Below, in pieces: positions 1-9,649 of a stretch of DNA of 43,371 bases (position 1 is its first letter; each line of letters begins with the position of its first letter). This DNA comes from Cristatella mucedo. Its lineage: Eukaryota; Bryozoa; Phylactolaemata; Cristatellidae. Location of the stretch: positions 1,107,501 through 1,150,871 of the forward strand of contig WPIO01000130.1 of NCBI GenBank assembly GCA_009760855.2, given 5' to 3'. Both the position numbers and the translations under genes were made by a program. The notes below the pieces were generated by a model. It did no database searches, was not told where the DNA came from, and was given only the letters and a program-made list of their open reading frames with translations.

Positions 1-602
1 AGCGGAGGGCGATGCTACGACGACAACGCGCATTCCCGTCGTCACCTCATCGTCTGGACCGAGAGCCGAACTCTCGTGCCATTCCGAGCCCTTGACCCGG
101 CTGCTGCGTGCGCCCCTGAGCGCGCGACGCACGGCGGACTGGCCGAGCTGGCTGGCGGACAGAGAGAAAGAGAGCGGTGGCGTCGGCTGCTGCTGCCACC
201 AGAGGCTGCGACTGTGGCTGACGACAGTGTGGCAGGACGACGACAGGCGCCGCAGGAACTGGACTGCGATCCGGGCGCCGAGTGCTTGCCTGTGAGCGCC
301 TGGTCCGGCTGGCAGCTGCGAGCAGCCTCGGTGGCAGCATCTGCTGCGCCAAGTACGAGCGTACCGCCAGCAGCGAGACGGCGCCTCTCCGACCGGCACG
401 GCGGTCGACGAGAGGCGGTCCGTGAGCTGGTCAATGTCGGCATCTTTGCCGTCGTCTGTCGCCGTCCTGGGACGGGTTTGCTGCACCCACGTCGGCACCT
501 CGTTTTCTGCCACCGGCATGTCGAGGTACACAGCCTGCGTGGAACGCGACGTGGCGCACCTGGCCACTGTGTTGCGCAACTCAGCACTGAGCCATGCCGA
601 CA
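1..602 (-). CDS. Candidate partial exon, unknown protein, open to the window edge
   Basis: On the minus strand a pyrimidine-rich run just above 610 is followed by an acceptor-like CTGTCTAG ending at 603. From there one frame stays open for about 200 codons to base 1. It begins SAWLSAELRNTVARC and continues through DMPVAENEVPTWVQQ and DDGKDADIDQLTDRLSS. The first 75 codons or so have a balanced, partly acidic composition and mostly C or G third positions, as expected of coding DNA. The remaining part is richer in R, S and W and may be intron; a GTACGC donor-like site lies near 370. I do not recognise the protein. Caution: the region is GC-rich, so two other long frames are also open here (76-606 plus, 42-587 minus). 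The acceptor and the composition favour this one. This is inference from sequence only. Confidence 0.35.
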
Positions 603-703
603 CTAGACAGCAACGGCAGCAAAGAAACAATAATTCCTGCAGGACTACTGGTTGAGTGATGTCTATCTTTGAACAGTATGGAGTTGGGGAGAAAGAGAAA
701 AGG

Positions 704-704
704 T

Positions 705-741
<37 letters not shown>

Positions 742-744
742 GAC
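704..744. repeat. (GA)n microsatellite
   Basis: This is a nearly pure GA run interrupted by one GGA. It lies directly upstream of the SINE that follows. Confidence 0.95.
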
Positions 745-761
745 AGTGTGGAGGGAAGCCA

Positions 762-945
762 ATGATGGCACAATAGGTAAAGGTGGTTTGTCTTTCGACC
801 CTGCTGCAGGTCGTGAAGCTCGAATCCTGCGGTCTGGGTGATCCTGCATTGCCGCTGCAAGCGGTGGCGATAGCTTAAACGTGGGCTGTCTATACCAAAA
901 GAGAACATGTTGAGATCAGCTAGTATTAGTATTATTATTACTAGG
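762..945 (+). repeat. tRNA-derived SINE with (ATT)n tail
   Basis: The element opens with a pol III A-box-like TGGCACAATAGGTAAAGG at 766 and has a B-box-like GCTCGAATCC at 818-827, the spacing expected of a tRNA head. The body then reads ...GCGGTGGCGATAGC... and the element ends in a TATTAGTATTATTATTA tail at 921-941. The head and part of the body (the GCGATAGC segment) recur at 23230-23330, and a weaker match lies at 8027-8140, so this is an interspersed family. The ATT tail matches the 3' tails of the L2 LINEs in this window, which suggests L2-driven retrotransposition. There is no protein-coding capacity. The tRNA species of origin is not determined. Confidence 0.6.
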
Positions 946-949
946 GAAT

Positions 950-3900
950 AGTTCCATCATAATTAAAGAAATGGTAATGCTTGAAATAAATAACACTAAT
1001 ATTTTTCTGCAAATGTAATGCTTATATATTAGACTATTCAGCACCTACCTACATAATATGGGATGCACTGAGTCCCAAATGCAAGCTAAACGGAAGTCAC
1101 TGCTGATTACTGCCAGCTGGTGCTGAACAATGGGAAGAGAGCCTGCACATTTTGAATGATATAACCACTCGAGCAGACAAGTATCGGTGACACATTGTTT
1201 ATGATGAACCCAAACACCCAGCTGAACCATTTCAGTGTCACAGCGTATGATGCACCAGGCAGAGTGCCCCCAATGGCTAGTGATGAGCCAAGCAGCTCAT
1301 TAGGCCAAGGTGAAATGAAGCTGTCAGGCAAGGACTCCAGTGACCCGAGGTCGTCAGTGCTCAGATCTTGCCTCACCTGCCTGTTTTGACCTTCCTCACT
1401 GAAGTGAAGCGTTTGCTGAGTTTGACGTAGCTCAGGACTTTCAGTCTCTTCTTGTTGTCCAGTTTATCACCTTTATGCAGTTCAGTTGAGTTTTGACTCA
1501 GTGTAGATTGCTAGGTGGCTTCTTTATTTCTAATTTTTCTCTTTATCTTGATTGTGTAGCTTGTATTCTGCTGGCTTTGGTCCTTTTGCTCGACAACGTA
1601 CTGTGGTATGATTCACAACAGTAGGCAAAACCACAGAGTTTAGATGGAAATGCTTGTCCAGAATAATAGCTTCAACATTTCTTTGGACCTGGGCCAGAGT
1701 GTCTGCTGACCTAACTGTTATCTGCAGACTGACTGCAAAGCTTAAGTTCCAGCTAATAGTGAAATCTGTCGGAAGAGAAAATGGAGCTTGTTCAGAATTA
1801 CACTGTTGGATCCTTTCCTACTCACAACATTATAAATTTAATTTTAATAATTTATTCATCGGCATTTAGTAGCCAGTAGCATTGAGTATCTTTACATATA
1901 ACTATAATAAGTGTCAAGAACTAACAGGAGCCGAATTCTATTCTTTTTTGAGCATCCTTACTCAAAGGCAGCCACGCAAGGCAAGCTCAGATTTCGACTT
2001 TGAGAGTGCCCAGCTAGACATAAATGATCTCCCCATTACCCTTTTGAGCATGGCCTCATTCTGTGTGCTGTCATAGTAGTACTATAAATATTGAAGCAGG
2101 CATAGTTCCAAGAGTAGTGACATCTGTGACAGCTTGCTATCAACAAAACGGAAGGTTATTATAAGGGGTTAATGGTAAGGCCATTAAACATAACAGACCA
2201 AGGAAAAAGAGCAGATATGCATAGTGAAATGCCTGTGACTACGTTTTCCCTAACAAATGTGCTACAAATGAAAAATAACTGAGAGAATACGTCTTCGACC
2301 GCTAAAATTCGTTTAAAATGACATATTTTATTCTGCAGCAAACTGCCTGTATTGTCCTTTGTTGGGCGTCATGCAGGCAAAACCAATGATATAAAAACAA
2401 CATTGCACCGGTGCTTACTTACTTTAGCCTCATGCTATCAGCAGCGCATAAGAATCTCTAGTTGGCTTGCGAGGCCAAAATGTGGACTTTTGCCAAATAG
2501 GTTTCTTGTGTTGATTACTCTAATTGCAGACTGGTGAAAATTGTGATAATCTGAAGATGGCCACGACAGCTATCACCAATACTACCGAGGACTGACACCT
2601 AAGGAACAACATCTGTTAGGTCAGACAGGGTAAATATTCAGCTTTGAAGCGTCATTTCACCCCAGTGAGGTTCAACTAAAAGCCATGAGGTGCTTCTACT
2701 GGGAAGCTTAGTCAGTGAGGATACGATTAGGCGTTGACTAGATGAAAATCGTGTGTGCTCAGAATGCAAGAAATTTACTCCAGTCAAAAAGCATGAAATG
2801 GCTCAGTTTTGCATTAGTTAGACTGGAAAAACGCTTAAGTACGAAGTATAATTAACTTTTGGTAACTAAAAATACATGCACTCGGTCACTGCTACAATGA
2901 GGTTTCAACTCGATTACCTTCGAAGAGACAATAATGGCAGTGTAAAGAGGCCCACGGTCTGGAGCTGCTGCTGTGAGTATCACCTGGCACCGGCGGCTTG
3001 CTGGGGCAGAACTGCCAAGACGGTAATGTACCTAGCAGAATGTGATCCTTCAAATGGAGATGAATTTCTTTTCAAACAGGAAATGAGCTGTACATGGTGT
3101 GTAATGTTTCTGTTACACTTTTGACTTTTAGTATCAGGCCACTATGCTAACAGTATTAGCCCAGTCAGTCTTCAAAAATAGAATCCAAGTGAGTGCCCTG
3201 TGGACTGAAGGGTCGATAAAGCTCAGGCTCGGACCGGTCGGTCGCCTCTAAAATCGCTTTTTTCAGTTTCACAGGACTTTAGGAACGCTAAGGCCGCCGC
3301 GCAGTAAGCAGCTGCTCTACGGCAGCTCGGACGGTTATTGCTAATCTCGGTGTTTGTATTTTCATTTAATACGGGATTGTTTACTTGCACTAATTTTGTA
3401 AATGTCGTAATCTATTATCTCTCCATGCAGTTTTAGCACATTGCAACAACATTTTTATATGCCAGAACTGGAACTTTGGTAGGGCAGCTATTTTTGAAAG
3501 CCTCAGTCATACCTTTGCATTCAGTGTGATTTAATTCTGACGTATATTTTCTCAATTTATAGAATGATGCATATACCGATTTTGCTACATTAAGAAAGGA
3601 GCTGCAAATTGTGCTGGGTAGAGACAATCACCAGCCATTGATGGACCCTCTTTGATGCCTTCTAAAGCCATGTCTGTAGACTACTCTACGTTTTAAGGGC
3701 TATGCAATAATTACAATAAATGCAATGGCTAGATACAAGCATATCAACACAGCCCAGAGTGTAAAAAAGCTTGTGCTCCTTTCCTCTCTTCTTGAATTAT
3801 CATCTGTTACTACATGGCCCATGCAACTAATGTTGAACTACCAATAACACTAACGTCGCCCAGAGCACACAGGACAAATGACTGAGCCATCGTTGCAGCA

Positions 3901-4500
3901 GCACTGGAATGTGCATGTTTTTATCGTACTTTGGCACCAGGCGTTAGCCTGAGCTATTCCAACACACAGCATGCAGCCTGGCTATTCCCACTCAAGTCGT
4001 TTATTTTCTTACAGTGCTGTGTGATCGGTCTTATGCAGCTAGTTCAGCATGCACACCACACACTAAGCCGATGTGGCTGAGGTAGAGGATGGGGGGGTTA
4101 GGAGACTTGTGTGTTCTCGGTCATCAGTGGACTTGCAACTGTCTATGAGTCCATTAGCCGTGAGAGCAATACCATTTACAAAATATTCATTTGAAGAGTT
4201 TCCCATAACGTTACGATCATAATTACGGTTGTGACCGGCTTTCAGCAAGTGAACGTTTGGCAGCGGCTGCTGAGCTTAGCACTGAGAAATGATCAGCATT
4301 GAAAAGCATGGTGCTTAGGCAAAAGAACCTATGGATCAAACGAGATCAACTCTTCAGATCATCATTAGTATTTAAATTACCCAACTGTAATCAACGATTT
4401 CTGCGAATTATATTTGCACAATAACAACAGACAGTTATTTGGGACAGGAACTAATTGCTTAATCTGCTCGTGAACGCTCGAAAAATGTTTCACCACGGGA
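950..4500. other. AT-rich stretch with no recognisable gene
   Basis: Only short frames occur here. The two most protein-like are a minus-strand frame of 89 codons at 1107-1376, which contains GGTLPGASYAVTLKWFSW, and a plus-strand frame of 82 codons at 2876-3124. Neither matches a family I know. No transposon motif could be recognised. A small GC-rich patch with CGGACCGGTCGGTCG lies at 3229-3243. Confidence 0.4.
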
Positions 4501-4502
4501 TG

Positions 4503-4570
4503 TGGCCCAGAAGTGGGTGCTAGCACTTTAGTCGGGTCCGTGGGTTCGAATCTGCAGCAGGCAATCGTCT
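4503..4570 (+). repeat. Possible tRNA-like SINE head
   Basis: TGGCCCAGAAGTGGGTGC at 4503 resembles an A box, and GGGTTCGAATC at 4542-4552 is a near-perfect B box at tRNA-like spacing. The downstream body does not clearly match the SINE copies at 762 and 23230, so this could be another SINE family or a decayed tRNA pseudogene. No cloverleaf could be completed by eye. Confidence 0.35.
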
Positions 4571-5096
4571 TCATCCACCAGAAATGAAAGTAATGAAGCA
4601 TCTCTAAGGCTCTTCTGGGCTGTTAACTCAGCTACAGTTACACTACATTACCTTATACTCTGCCATCAGATTCACTTAAGACGCAGATACATGTAACACC
4701 TGCCTCCACTTGTATTCGAAGTCTTGCATGATAGCCAAGAGGCTGGTGCTGTGTTCTCCAGTAACGAAATAAGCAAATTGCTCAAAATCTGACGTGTATT
4801 TGCATAATGGATTCTCTCACTCCATTCAGCCAAACGTAAATCCATCTTTGATACACAATTCCTTCAGACAGACGGTTCATTTGGACAGTATTGCAAGAAT
4901 ATTCAGCGTCAGATTCTGCTCATTAGAATTTAGCCGACTGTTAACAAGCAAGAGACCTAAAACCCACAAAAGGTAGTGTTGCCATAAGTAGCACTATGGA
5001 CCACCACTTTGTGTATTCTCAAAATATAATAACCTCTGACTGCCGTAACTCTACTAGCACAATATCAAACATATAGGCATAGGAAGGAGCACAAGT

Positions 5097-5519
5097 ATGC
5101 AGGAGAGTGTGTTGCTCCAGCAGCAACTCATGGTAGCAGGCCGTGCACAGTGGCGCCAACGCCAGGCACGGCGCTGCTTGCTGGCTGATAATCAGTACCT
5201 CACTAAAGCTGCAGGCCTCAGTGCAGATGCAACCATCAACAAACGACTAATAGCCGGTTTGCGGACCACTGTTGAGATAGACGCTCGCGAAAAAGAAACA
5301 TCGCTGGCCACACTTTGCAAAATCACTGGCCACCGTTTGGCAATGCAAACAGCGCTGATACTGTATACCATGAGCCTGCTTCATAACAGCCGCTGTTGCA
5401 GATCAATGAAGGGTCATTATTACTGTCGGAGCAGGTTGGGCATGATTGGCTCAAGCCCAATATTTCACACGAGAAGCTGCAGTCGACCAGCTCTGATGTA
5501 TACAGCAACTATACACTAG
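5097..5519 (+). CDS. Unidentified 140-codon open reading frame
   Basis: The frame starts at an ATG (MQESVLLQQQLMVAGR) and runs uninterrupted to TAG. The first 85 residues look like real protein: QQ/RQ-rich helix-like N-terminus, then KAAGLSADATINKRLIAGLR and DAREKETSLATLCKITG. The C-terminal third is less convincing (HNSRCCRSMKGHYYCRSRLG) and could be intron or non-coding. No signal peptide, membrane segment or known motif is visible. It lies in otherwise gene-poor sequence just upstream of a CA microsatellite. It could be a real exon, a retroposed fragment or chance, since a frame of this length is unusual but not impossible here. Confidence 0.25.
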   Translation: MQESVLLQQQLMVAGRAQWRQRQARRCLLADNQYLTKAAGLSADATINKRLIAGLRTTVEIDAREKETSLATLCKITGHRLAMQTALILYTMSLLHNSRCCRSMKGHYYCRSRLGMIGSSPIFHTRSCSRPALMYTATIH

Positions 5520-5577
5520 GACGGGTTGCCATGGGTTCTTATTACGTCCAATGCCTATGGCATTGACTACCATGCTC

Positions 5578-5584
<7 letters not shown>

Positions 5585-5625
<41 letters not shown>
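5585..5625. repeat. (CA)n microsatellite
   Basis: This is an uninterrupted AC dinucleotide run. The flanks stay CA-rich (ACACATGCATGCACA) to about 5700. Frames read through it give only Thr-His or Val-Cys repeats and are spurious. Confidence 0.97.
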
Positions 5626-5626
<1 letters not shown>

Positions 5627-6001
5627 CACAAATGAATACACACATGCATGCACAAGCATGACTGCCCACATGCACACAATTACATATGCACACACCCGTT
5701 TCACGATGCACCCGTACACCACCATGCTCTAAATGAGCTGACACCGTGCAGAACAGTGATAAGTGCAGCCGGACTGAAGCTCTGAGCATACCCATTCCAT
5801 TCATGCATCGTCTTTCCTGTACTGACATGCGGTACCTGGTGTGTGGACCGGAAAATGCATCAATACTACGAGTACAAATGGGGTGCCAACATGAAGTAGC
5901 ACTATAGCTTACCTGGGAATGCTGAAGGACGGAGACGTTCTCAAATGCCTGACACATGCAGTCAGTGGTCAGCCCTGCACTCTCAGGATCTGTCACAAGT
6001 G

Positions 6002-6005
<4 letters not shown>

Positions 6006-6039
<34 letters not shown>

Positions 6040-6049
6040 TCTCTCTCCC

Positions 6050-6080
<31 letters not shown>

Positions 6081-6083
6081 TCC

Positions 6084-6114
<31 letters not shown>

Positions 6115-6120
6115 CTCTCT
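6006..6120. repeat. (CT)n microsatellite, polypyrimidine tract
   Basis: This is a run of CT with a few CCCT interruptions. On the plus strand it is followed within about 20 bases by CCGGCCATCTCAG, a 3' splice-site-like sequence. The Ser-Leu and Glu-Arg frames that read through it are not genes. Confidence 0.97.
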
Positions 6121-6182
6121 GCGGTTCTCCGGCCATCTCAGGTTTAGAGTACTGTACTGCGGTTGCTCAGCCATCTCAGGTT
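6119..6182 (+). repeat. Short direct duplication beside the CT tract
   Basis: CTGCGGTTCTCCGGCCATC with its CTCAGGTT end (6119-6144) is repeated about 39 bases on as CTGCGGTTGCTCAGCCATC with the same end (6158-6182). The copies differ at about four positions. Both end in a CTCAG|GTT motif that resembles a 3' splice site. It may be a small tandem duplication produced by slippage next to the microsatellite. Confidence 0.7.
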
Positions 6183-6189
6183 GGAGCTG

Positions 6190-7340
6190 AAAAATGGAAA
6201 AATGCATCGGATTGACACGACGGCGCGGCCTTTCTTCTGTCGGGCTGCAGTGCGACAGATCTGGCCACTGGTGTGAACGGATAAGCGAGAGGCGACGACA
6301 ACGGCGGCGTCGCGCCGCGACCGGCCAAGCGCGCTCAGCAGCAGCAGCAGCGGCAGCGGGCACGAGGTGCCGGCGTCAGCCGCCGCGCGATGGGCGGCGG
6401 CCGCGGGCAAGCACGTACCAGATGAGCGGGCAGCTCGCGCTTCCCTTCAGCGAGCACTCCATGGCAGACGTCGGGCTGGCCGGCCTTGAGCATAGCGAGA
6501 CCTTGTAACAGGCGTTTCGCCCAGCTTCTTGGACGCCGCCGTGCCGGCGCTTCTCGCCAGGGTGACTTCTTCTTTATCCAGAGCGCGCACCTCGGCCTCC
6601 GACACCAGCAAAGCCTCAGCGTGCTGTTTCGGTAAACGGCGGTCGAACTCGATCCTGCAGGGAGCGCTGCTGCATGGCGCCGCCATCGGCAACCGACCGC
6701 CGGCGGCGCGGTCGTCGCTGCCATGTCGGAGCCGCTGCGGATCCTCTGCGCCGCAGCCCAGCGTGGCGACAGCCTCAGCGTGCAACGAGCCGGCGCGCGC
6801 TCGGCCCCTCGCTGGCAAAGCGGACGGGGTCATAAAAAACCACGCGGGCAACAGCGCCGGCGTATCGCGTCGGCGGCGCCCGGTTCCCGCTCGAGCGGAG
6901 GCAAATCGCGCGCTCGGCCTGCGTGCGGCCCAGCAGAACCAAGGGCGGTGCGGCAGGCGATACCGTCACAGAGGCCTCGAGCGGCTAGGTCGGCGCAGTC
7001 AGCGCACACAGAAAGCGACGCCGACACACAAGCTGTCGGGCTTGGCAACGGTTGCGAGCCCGGCGGAAACCACAATGCATCAGCGACCGTAGCGCGCAAG
7101 GTCCAGCTGACCGGAGCTTCCGCTGCGGGAAGTTCCAGTCGCTGCATTGTTTCCATGGCTTTTATAATACTACGAGTCGTGCAACACCGGGCGTTTCGAA
7201 ATTAGCAGCCGCCGAAATTCCTCGTGAACGTAGCTGCCACTATTACGGCAGCGCCACTTATCGGCGACCCAAGCCGTGGCCGTATCGGCAGAAGTTCAGG
7301 TGGCACCAACTCTTTGATCAATGCCGACCTACGGCGATTC
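6190..7340. promoter_or_regulatory. CpG-rich island, possible promoter or first-exon region
   Basis: The composition changes sharply from the CT tract to sequence dense in CG dinucleotides (for example GGCGGCGTCGCGCCGCGACC near 6303), then returns to average after about 7340. All six frames are long here because GC-rich DNA lacks stop codons, so frame length alone is weak evidence. Such islands commonly mark promoters and first exons in animals. Candidate minus-strand exons lie inside it. No TATA box was identified. Confidence 0.4.
6447..6686 (-). CDS. Candidate first-exon coding segment, unknown protein
   Basis: An ATG at 6686 opens a frame reading MAAPCSSAPCRIEFDRRLPK and then QHAEALLVSEAEVRALDKEE and SAGTAASKKLGE before becoming arginine-rich and stopping at 6447. 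The middle has balanced, charged, helix-like composition and GC-ending codons. In a neighbouring frame the sequence ending ELPAHL near 6425 is followed by GTACGTGC, a strong 5' splice site; a short ATG frame (MLKAGQPDVCHGVLAEGK) leads into it. A short first exon in this frame is an alternative. I cannot identify a family. GC-driven openness of all frames keeps confidence low. Confidence 0.25.
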   Translation of the reverse strand: MAAPCSSAPCRIEFDRRLPKQHAEALLVSEAEVRALDKEEVTLARSAGTAASKKLGETPVTRSRYAQGRPARRLPWSAR

Positions 7341-7651
7341 GGCGAAAACAGCAAAAGTGATAGACCATTACGATTAGCTGGAAGCACGAGTTCATGAGGC
7401 TCACTCATAAAGAAGACTGAATTTCTTCTGCATTTGAAGTTCGGTCAGGCAGCGAGTACCCCACAGTCTGCAACAAGATCACGACCAGCAGGCCTTGGAC
7501 AGACTCTTCCAGCGTCGCGCATACATCTGACGAAAAGCTACTGTGACCATCTGCCCCCTGATTGCACGGCGGCAGGCCGCGTCAGCTGCCGCGGTTTGGT
7601 CGCTAATCGTGGGCTGTTCCATGCAACGGCTTTATCGCTTCCACCACCTAC

Positions 7652-7782
7652 CAGCGCCGGTGAGGCCTCGCTGGCGATCTCTCAGCGGACTGACCGCGAT
7701 ACCGTTCGTCGCGCTGATCGTCAACCTCCACGTCGCTGGGTATCCCTTTGCCAGTATCTTCCCGTGCCGCCTGCACCCCGGG
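7652..7782 (-). CDS. Candidate internal exon, unknown protein
   Basis: On the minus strand GCGGTGCCTTGCAG (ending 7783) precedes, and GTAGGT (from 7651) follows, a 131-base segment. One frame is open and encodes GVQAAREDTGKGIPSDVEVD then DQRDERYRGQSAERSPARPH. This is highly charged, possibly a disordered region. About two thirds of its codons end in G or C. The opposite strand also has a strong acceptor (CTTCCACCACCTACCAG ending 7654) followed by a hydrophobic frame. The two readings exclude each other, and only transcripts can decide. Confidence 0.25.
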
Positions 7783-8026
7783 CTGCAAGGCACCGCATAC
7801 AGCTACATCTTATTAACCCAGCGGTGTCAAGGAGGAAGTACAAAAAGCTCTCATTAGGCCTAAATGGTCTTGTTTTAACGGCCACATGTACCCACCCCAT
7901 AGGCACGCACGCCTGTCTGCCAGTGCATCCACCAGCGCGCACGGCTCTTTCATCCGCCAGCTGGCGAAGGGTCAGTGAACCCCCTCAGCAAGAAAAGTAT
8001 TACGTCTCTGGAACAGGCACATTCAA

Positions 8027-8140
8027 TGGCTGCCCAGCATCGCAGCTTGGGCGGCTGGGCCGAAGCTCAAATCCGACTATAGTGAGCTACCCTGGCGTGG
8101 CCGTGCACCTATTGGTGGCGTTTACAGCTGGGTGGCTGAT
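8027..8140 (+). repeat. Possible decayed SINE copy
   Basis: TGGCTGCCCAGCATCGCAGC at 8027 and GCTCAAATCC at 8065-8074 resemble the A and B boxes of the SINE at 762. About 40 bases further on a GGTGGCGTTTACAGC segment parallels GGTGGCGATAGC of that copy. No ATT tail is seen. The long frame 7434-8228 runs through this element, which argues against that frame being a gene. Confidence 0.4.
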
Positions 8141-8144
8141 TCTT

Positions 8145-9080
8145 TCCTTCTTTGCTGACGAACGCCGCGACCTCCACGTGATGTGGAGTTGGCTTTTATC
8201 ATCCTTTTCCTGTGGTATGCTGTGGTGACTCCAAGTATATACTATCGACCGTAGGTAGAGCCCCACTTTAGTCACTGGATGGTGAGGACGTGAGAGAGAA
8301 TGGATGCCTCTGGCATTTCTGGAGGAGCAACACGTAAAAAGATACGCTGGATAAGAAGTGGTCTGGCCGAAAGTGTAGATATAGCCCCAGTGAAAATCAT
8401 TTAGATTTTCAATCTTTACAGGACCTGCAAGGTCATGGATTGCCGGGACTAGAGATAGATGTAGTGGCATTTCAGGTGCAGATCCAAGTCCCAGCCGTTA
8501 GCCAGGGTCGAGGAGCTTAGTCGGGCTGGGGTCTCTCATCACGGTGGGGATTAGAGGCTGAGCAAAAGAAATGTCTGATGCCTTTTCTCCACAAAAGGCA
8601 GTAAAGGTATTCGTGGTGATGACATGGGCAAGTTTTTACTCAGCTTGACAGCTGAGCTGTGGGAGTCAGGTCTTCCCAAGCACAAAATTGTAATGATTGA
8701 ACCTTCTTTCATAGTTGCCTAGCTCATGTATAATAATCTGGGGATATGAAAACAAAGTTAAAGCTGGCTGCCCTTTTGAATGAACTCGACAAGGTGGTCG
8801 TCAAAAGATCACCTCATTCAAACATTTGAAGACTTGATTGACCACCAATTTCATCTCTCAGACTCTTCTCTTTCATTAATTTGTCTCATTAGCTGTTCTG
8901 TCATCGTCGTTAATTTCTTGCGTGTGGCTGTCCATCACATTAGCTTGTGATTAGCAGGTTACCGTTGAGCTATGTTGGCTAGGCCCTACAGTCAGGCGAT
9001 TTGTCAGTTTGTCATGTGGGTCGGCCTGCATCTCAGCTCTTTTATCAGGGCAGTTTTTCACTTGATTCCTCTAAAGCACC
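8145..9080. other. Stretch with no recognised gene
   Basis: I see no convincing gene here. A 127-codon minus-strand frame at 8087-8470 partly overlaps the SINE-like element and has no recognisable motif. The right end leads into a LINE relic. Confidence 0.35.
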
Positions 9081-9640
9081 CAGATGTCCTTTCTCTCACT
9101 ACGTTCCAACTGTTGCAAGGGATTTTCCATGTAAGTTGAAACGTGCTAGGAAGTCAACAGCCTCTGTTTATACTAGCAGCAGCAAAGGTCTAGCAGCTAT
9201 CACTTCACTTAATGTTAGAGGATTATTTGCCGGACTCAACCACCTATGACCTGGGTCAAGAACTCAAATCCTTTAGACAAGGCCAGGGCAGTGTGGCTCA
9301 GGTATAGTGCCTCAAGCTGGTGCGACCATTAGAATAAACCCTGGATTGCCAGAAGTCTGACATGCCTGGATGATGAGCGATTGCCATATATCTTTTTACC
9401 CATCGGCTTCGCAATGTATTCAACGAAAAAATCTTTCTCTTCATAACAGTCACCTCTTTCTTAATATCTCTGCGTGATGTTTTCCATTGATAGTAGGAGA
9501 GTTGGTTGCAGTTACAATTGATACCTCATCTGTACTTTTAATGGCAGTTATGTCATCGCCTTGCCCATCAGTGACTGGCACTGTCACATTTCAAGTGAAT
9601 ATCCTTATAACTCTATTTCTGTTGAAAGCTCGTCCAGTTC
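9080..9640 (+). mobile_element. L2/CR1-type LINE relic, endonuclease N-terminal part
   Basis: The segment FSHYVPTVARDFPCKLKRAR leads into ITSLNVRGLFAGLNHL at 9199-9246. This matches the start of the AP-endonuclease domain in L2/CR1 LINEs, where an S-LN-RGL-.K...L motif is usual. Further on, in shifted frames, LDDERLP (9366 on) corresponds to the TETWL-D-...-LP region, and GELVAVTIDTS (9496-9528) to the GGGVAIYI strand. Stops and frameshifts break it, so it is a pseudogene. No RT follows directly, so the copy is internally truncated or rearranged. Assignment rests on family knowledge and needs a protein search. Confidence 0.55.
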
Positions 9641-9649
9641 AGTGGAGTT

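Noticed and set aside
42-587. 181-codon minus frame, and 176-codon plus frame at 76-606
   Set aside because: Both are extremely rich in R, S, A and P, typical of non-coding frames in GC-rich DNA. A third frame fits the splice acceptor better.
4503-4570. Functional tRNA gene
   Set aside because: The A and B boxes are good, but no acceptor stem or complete cloverleaf could be paired.
5526-5996. Thr-His / Val-Cys repeat frames over the CA run
   Set aside because: Microsatellite translation.
5919-6363. Ser-Leu and Glu-Arg repeat frames over the CT tract
   Set aside because: They are translations of a microsatellite.
7434-8228. Longest frame of the window (264 codons, plus)
   Set aside because: It runs through a SINE-like element at 8027-8140 and GC-rich sequence. 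It has no recognisable domain, and its composition changes along the length. Most likely a chance frame.
8087-8470. 127-codon minus frame
   Set aside because: It overlaps a SINE-like element and has no motif or splice context.
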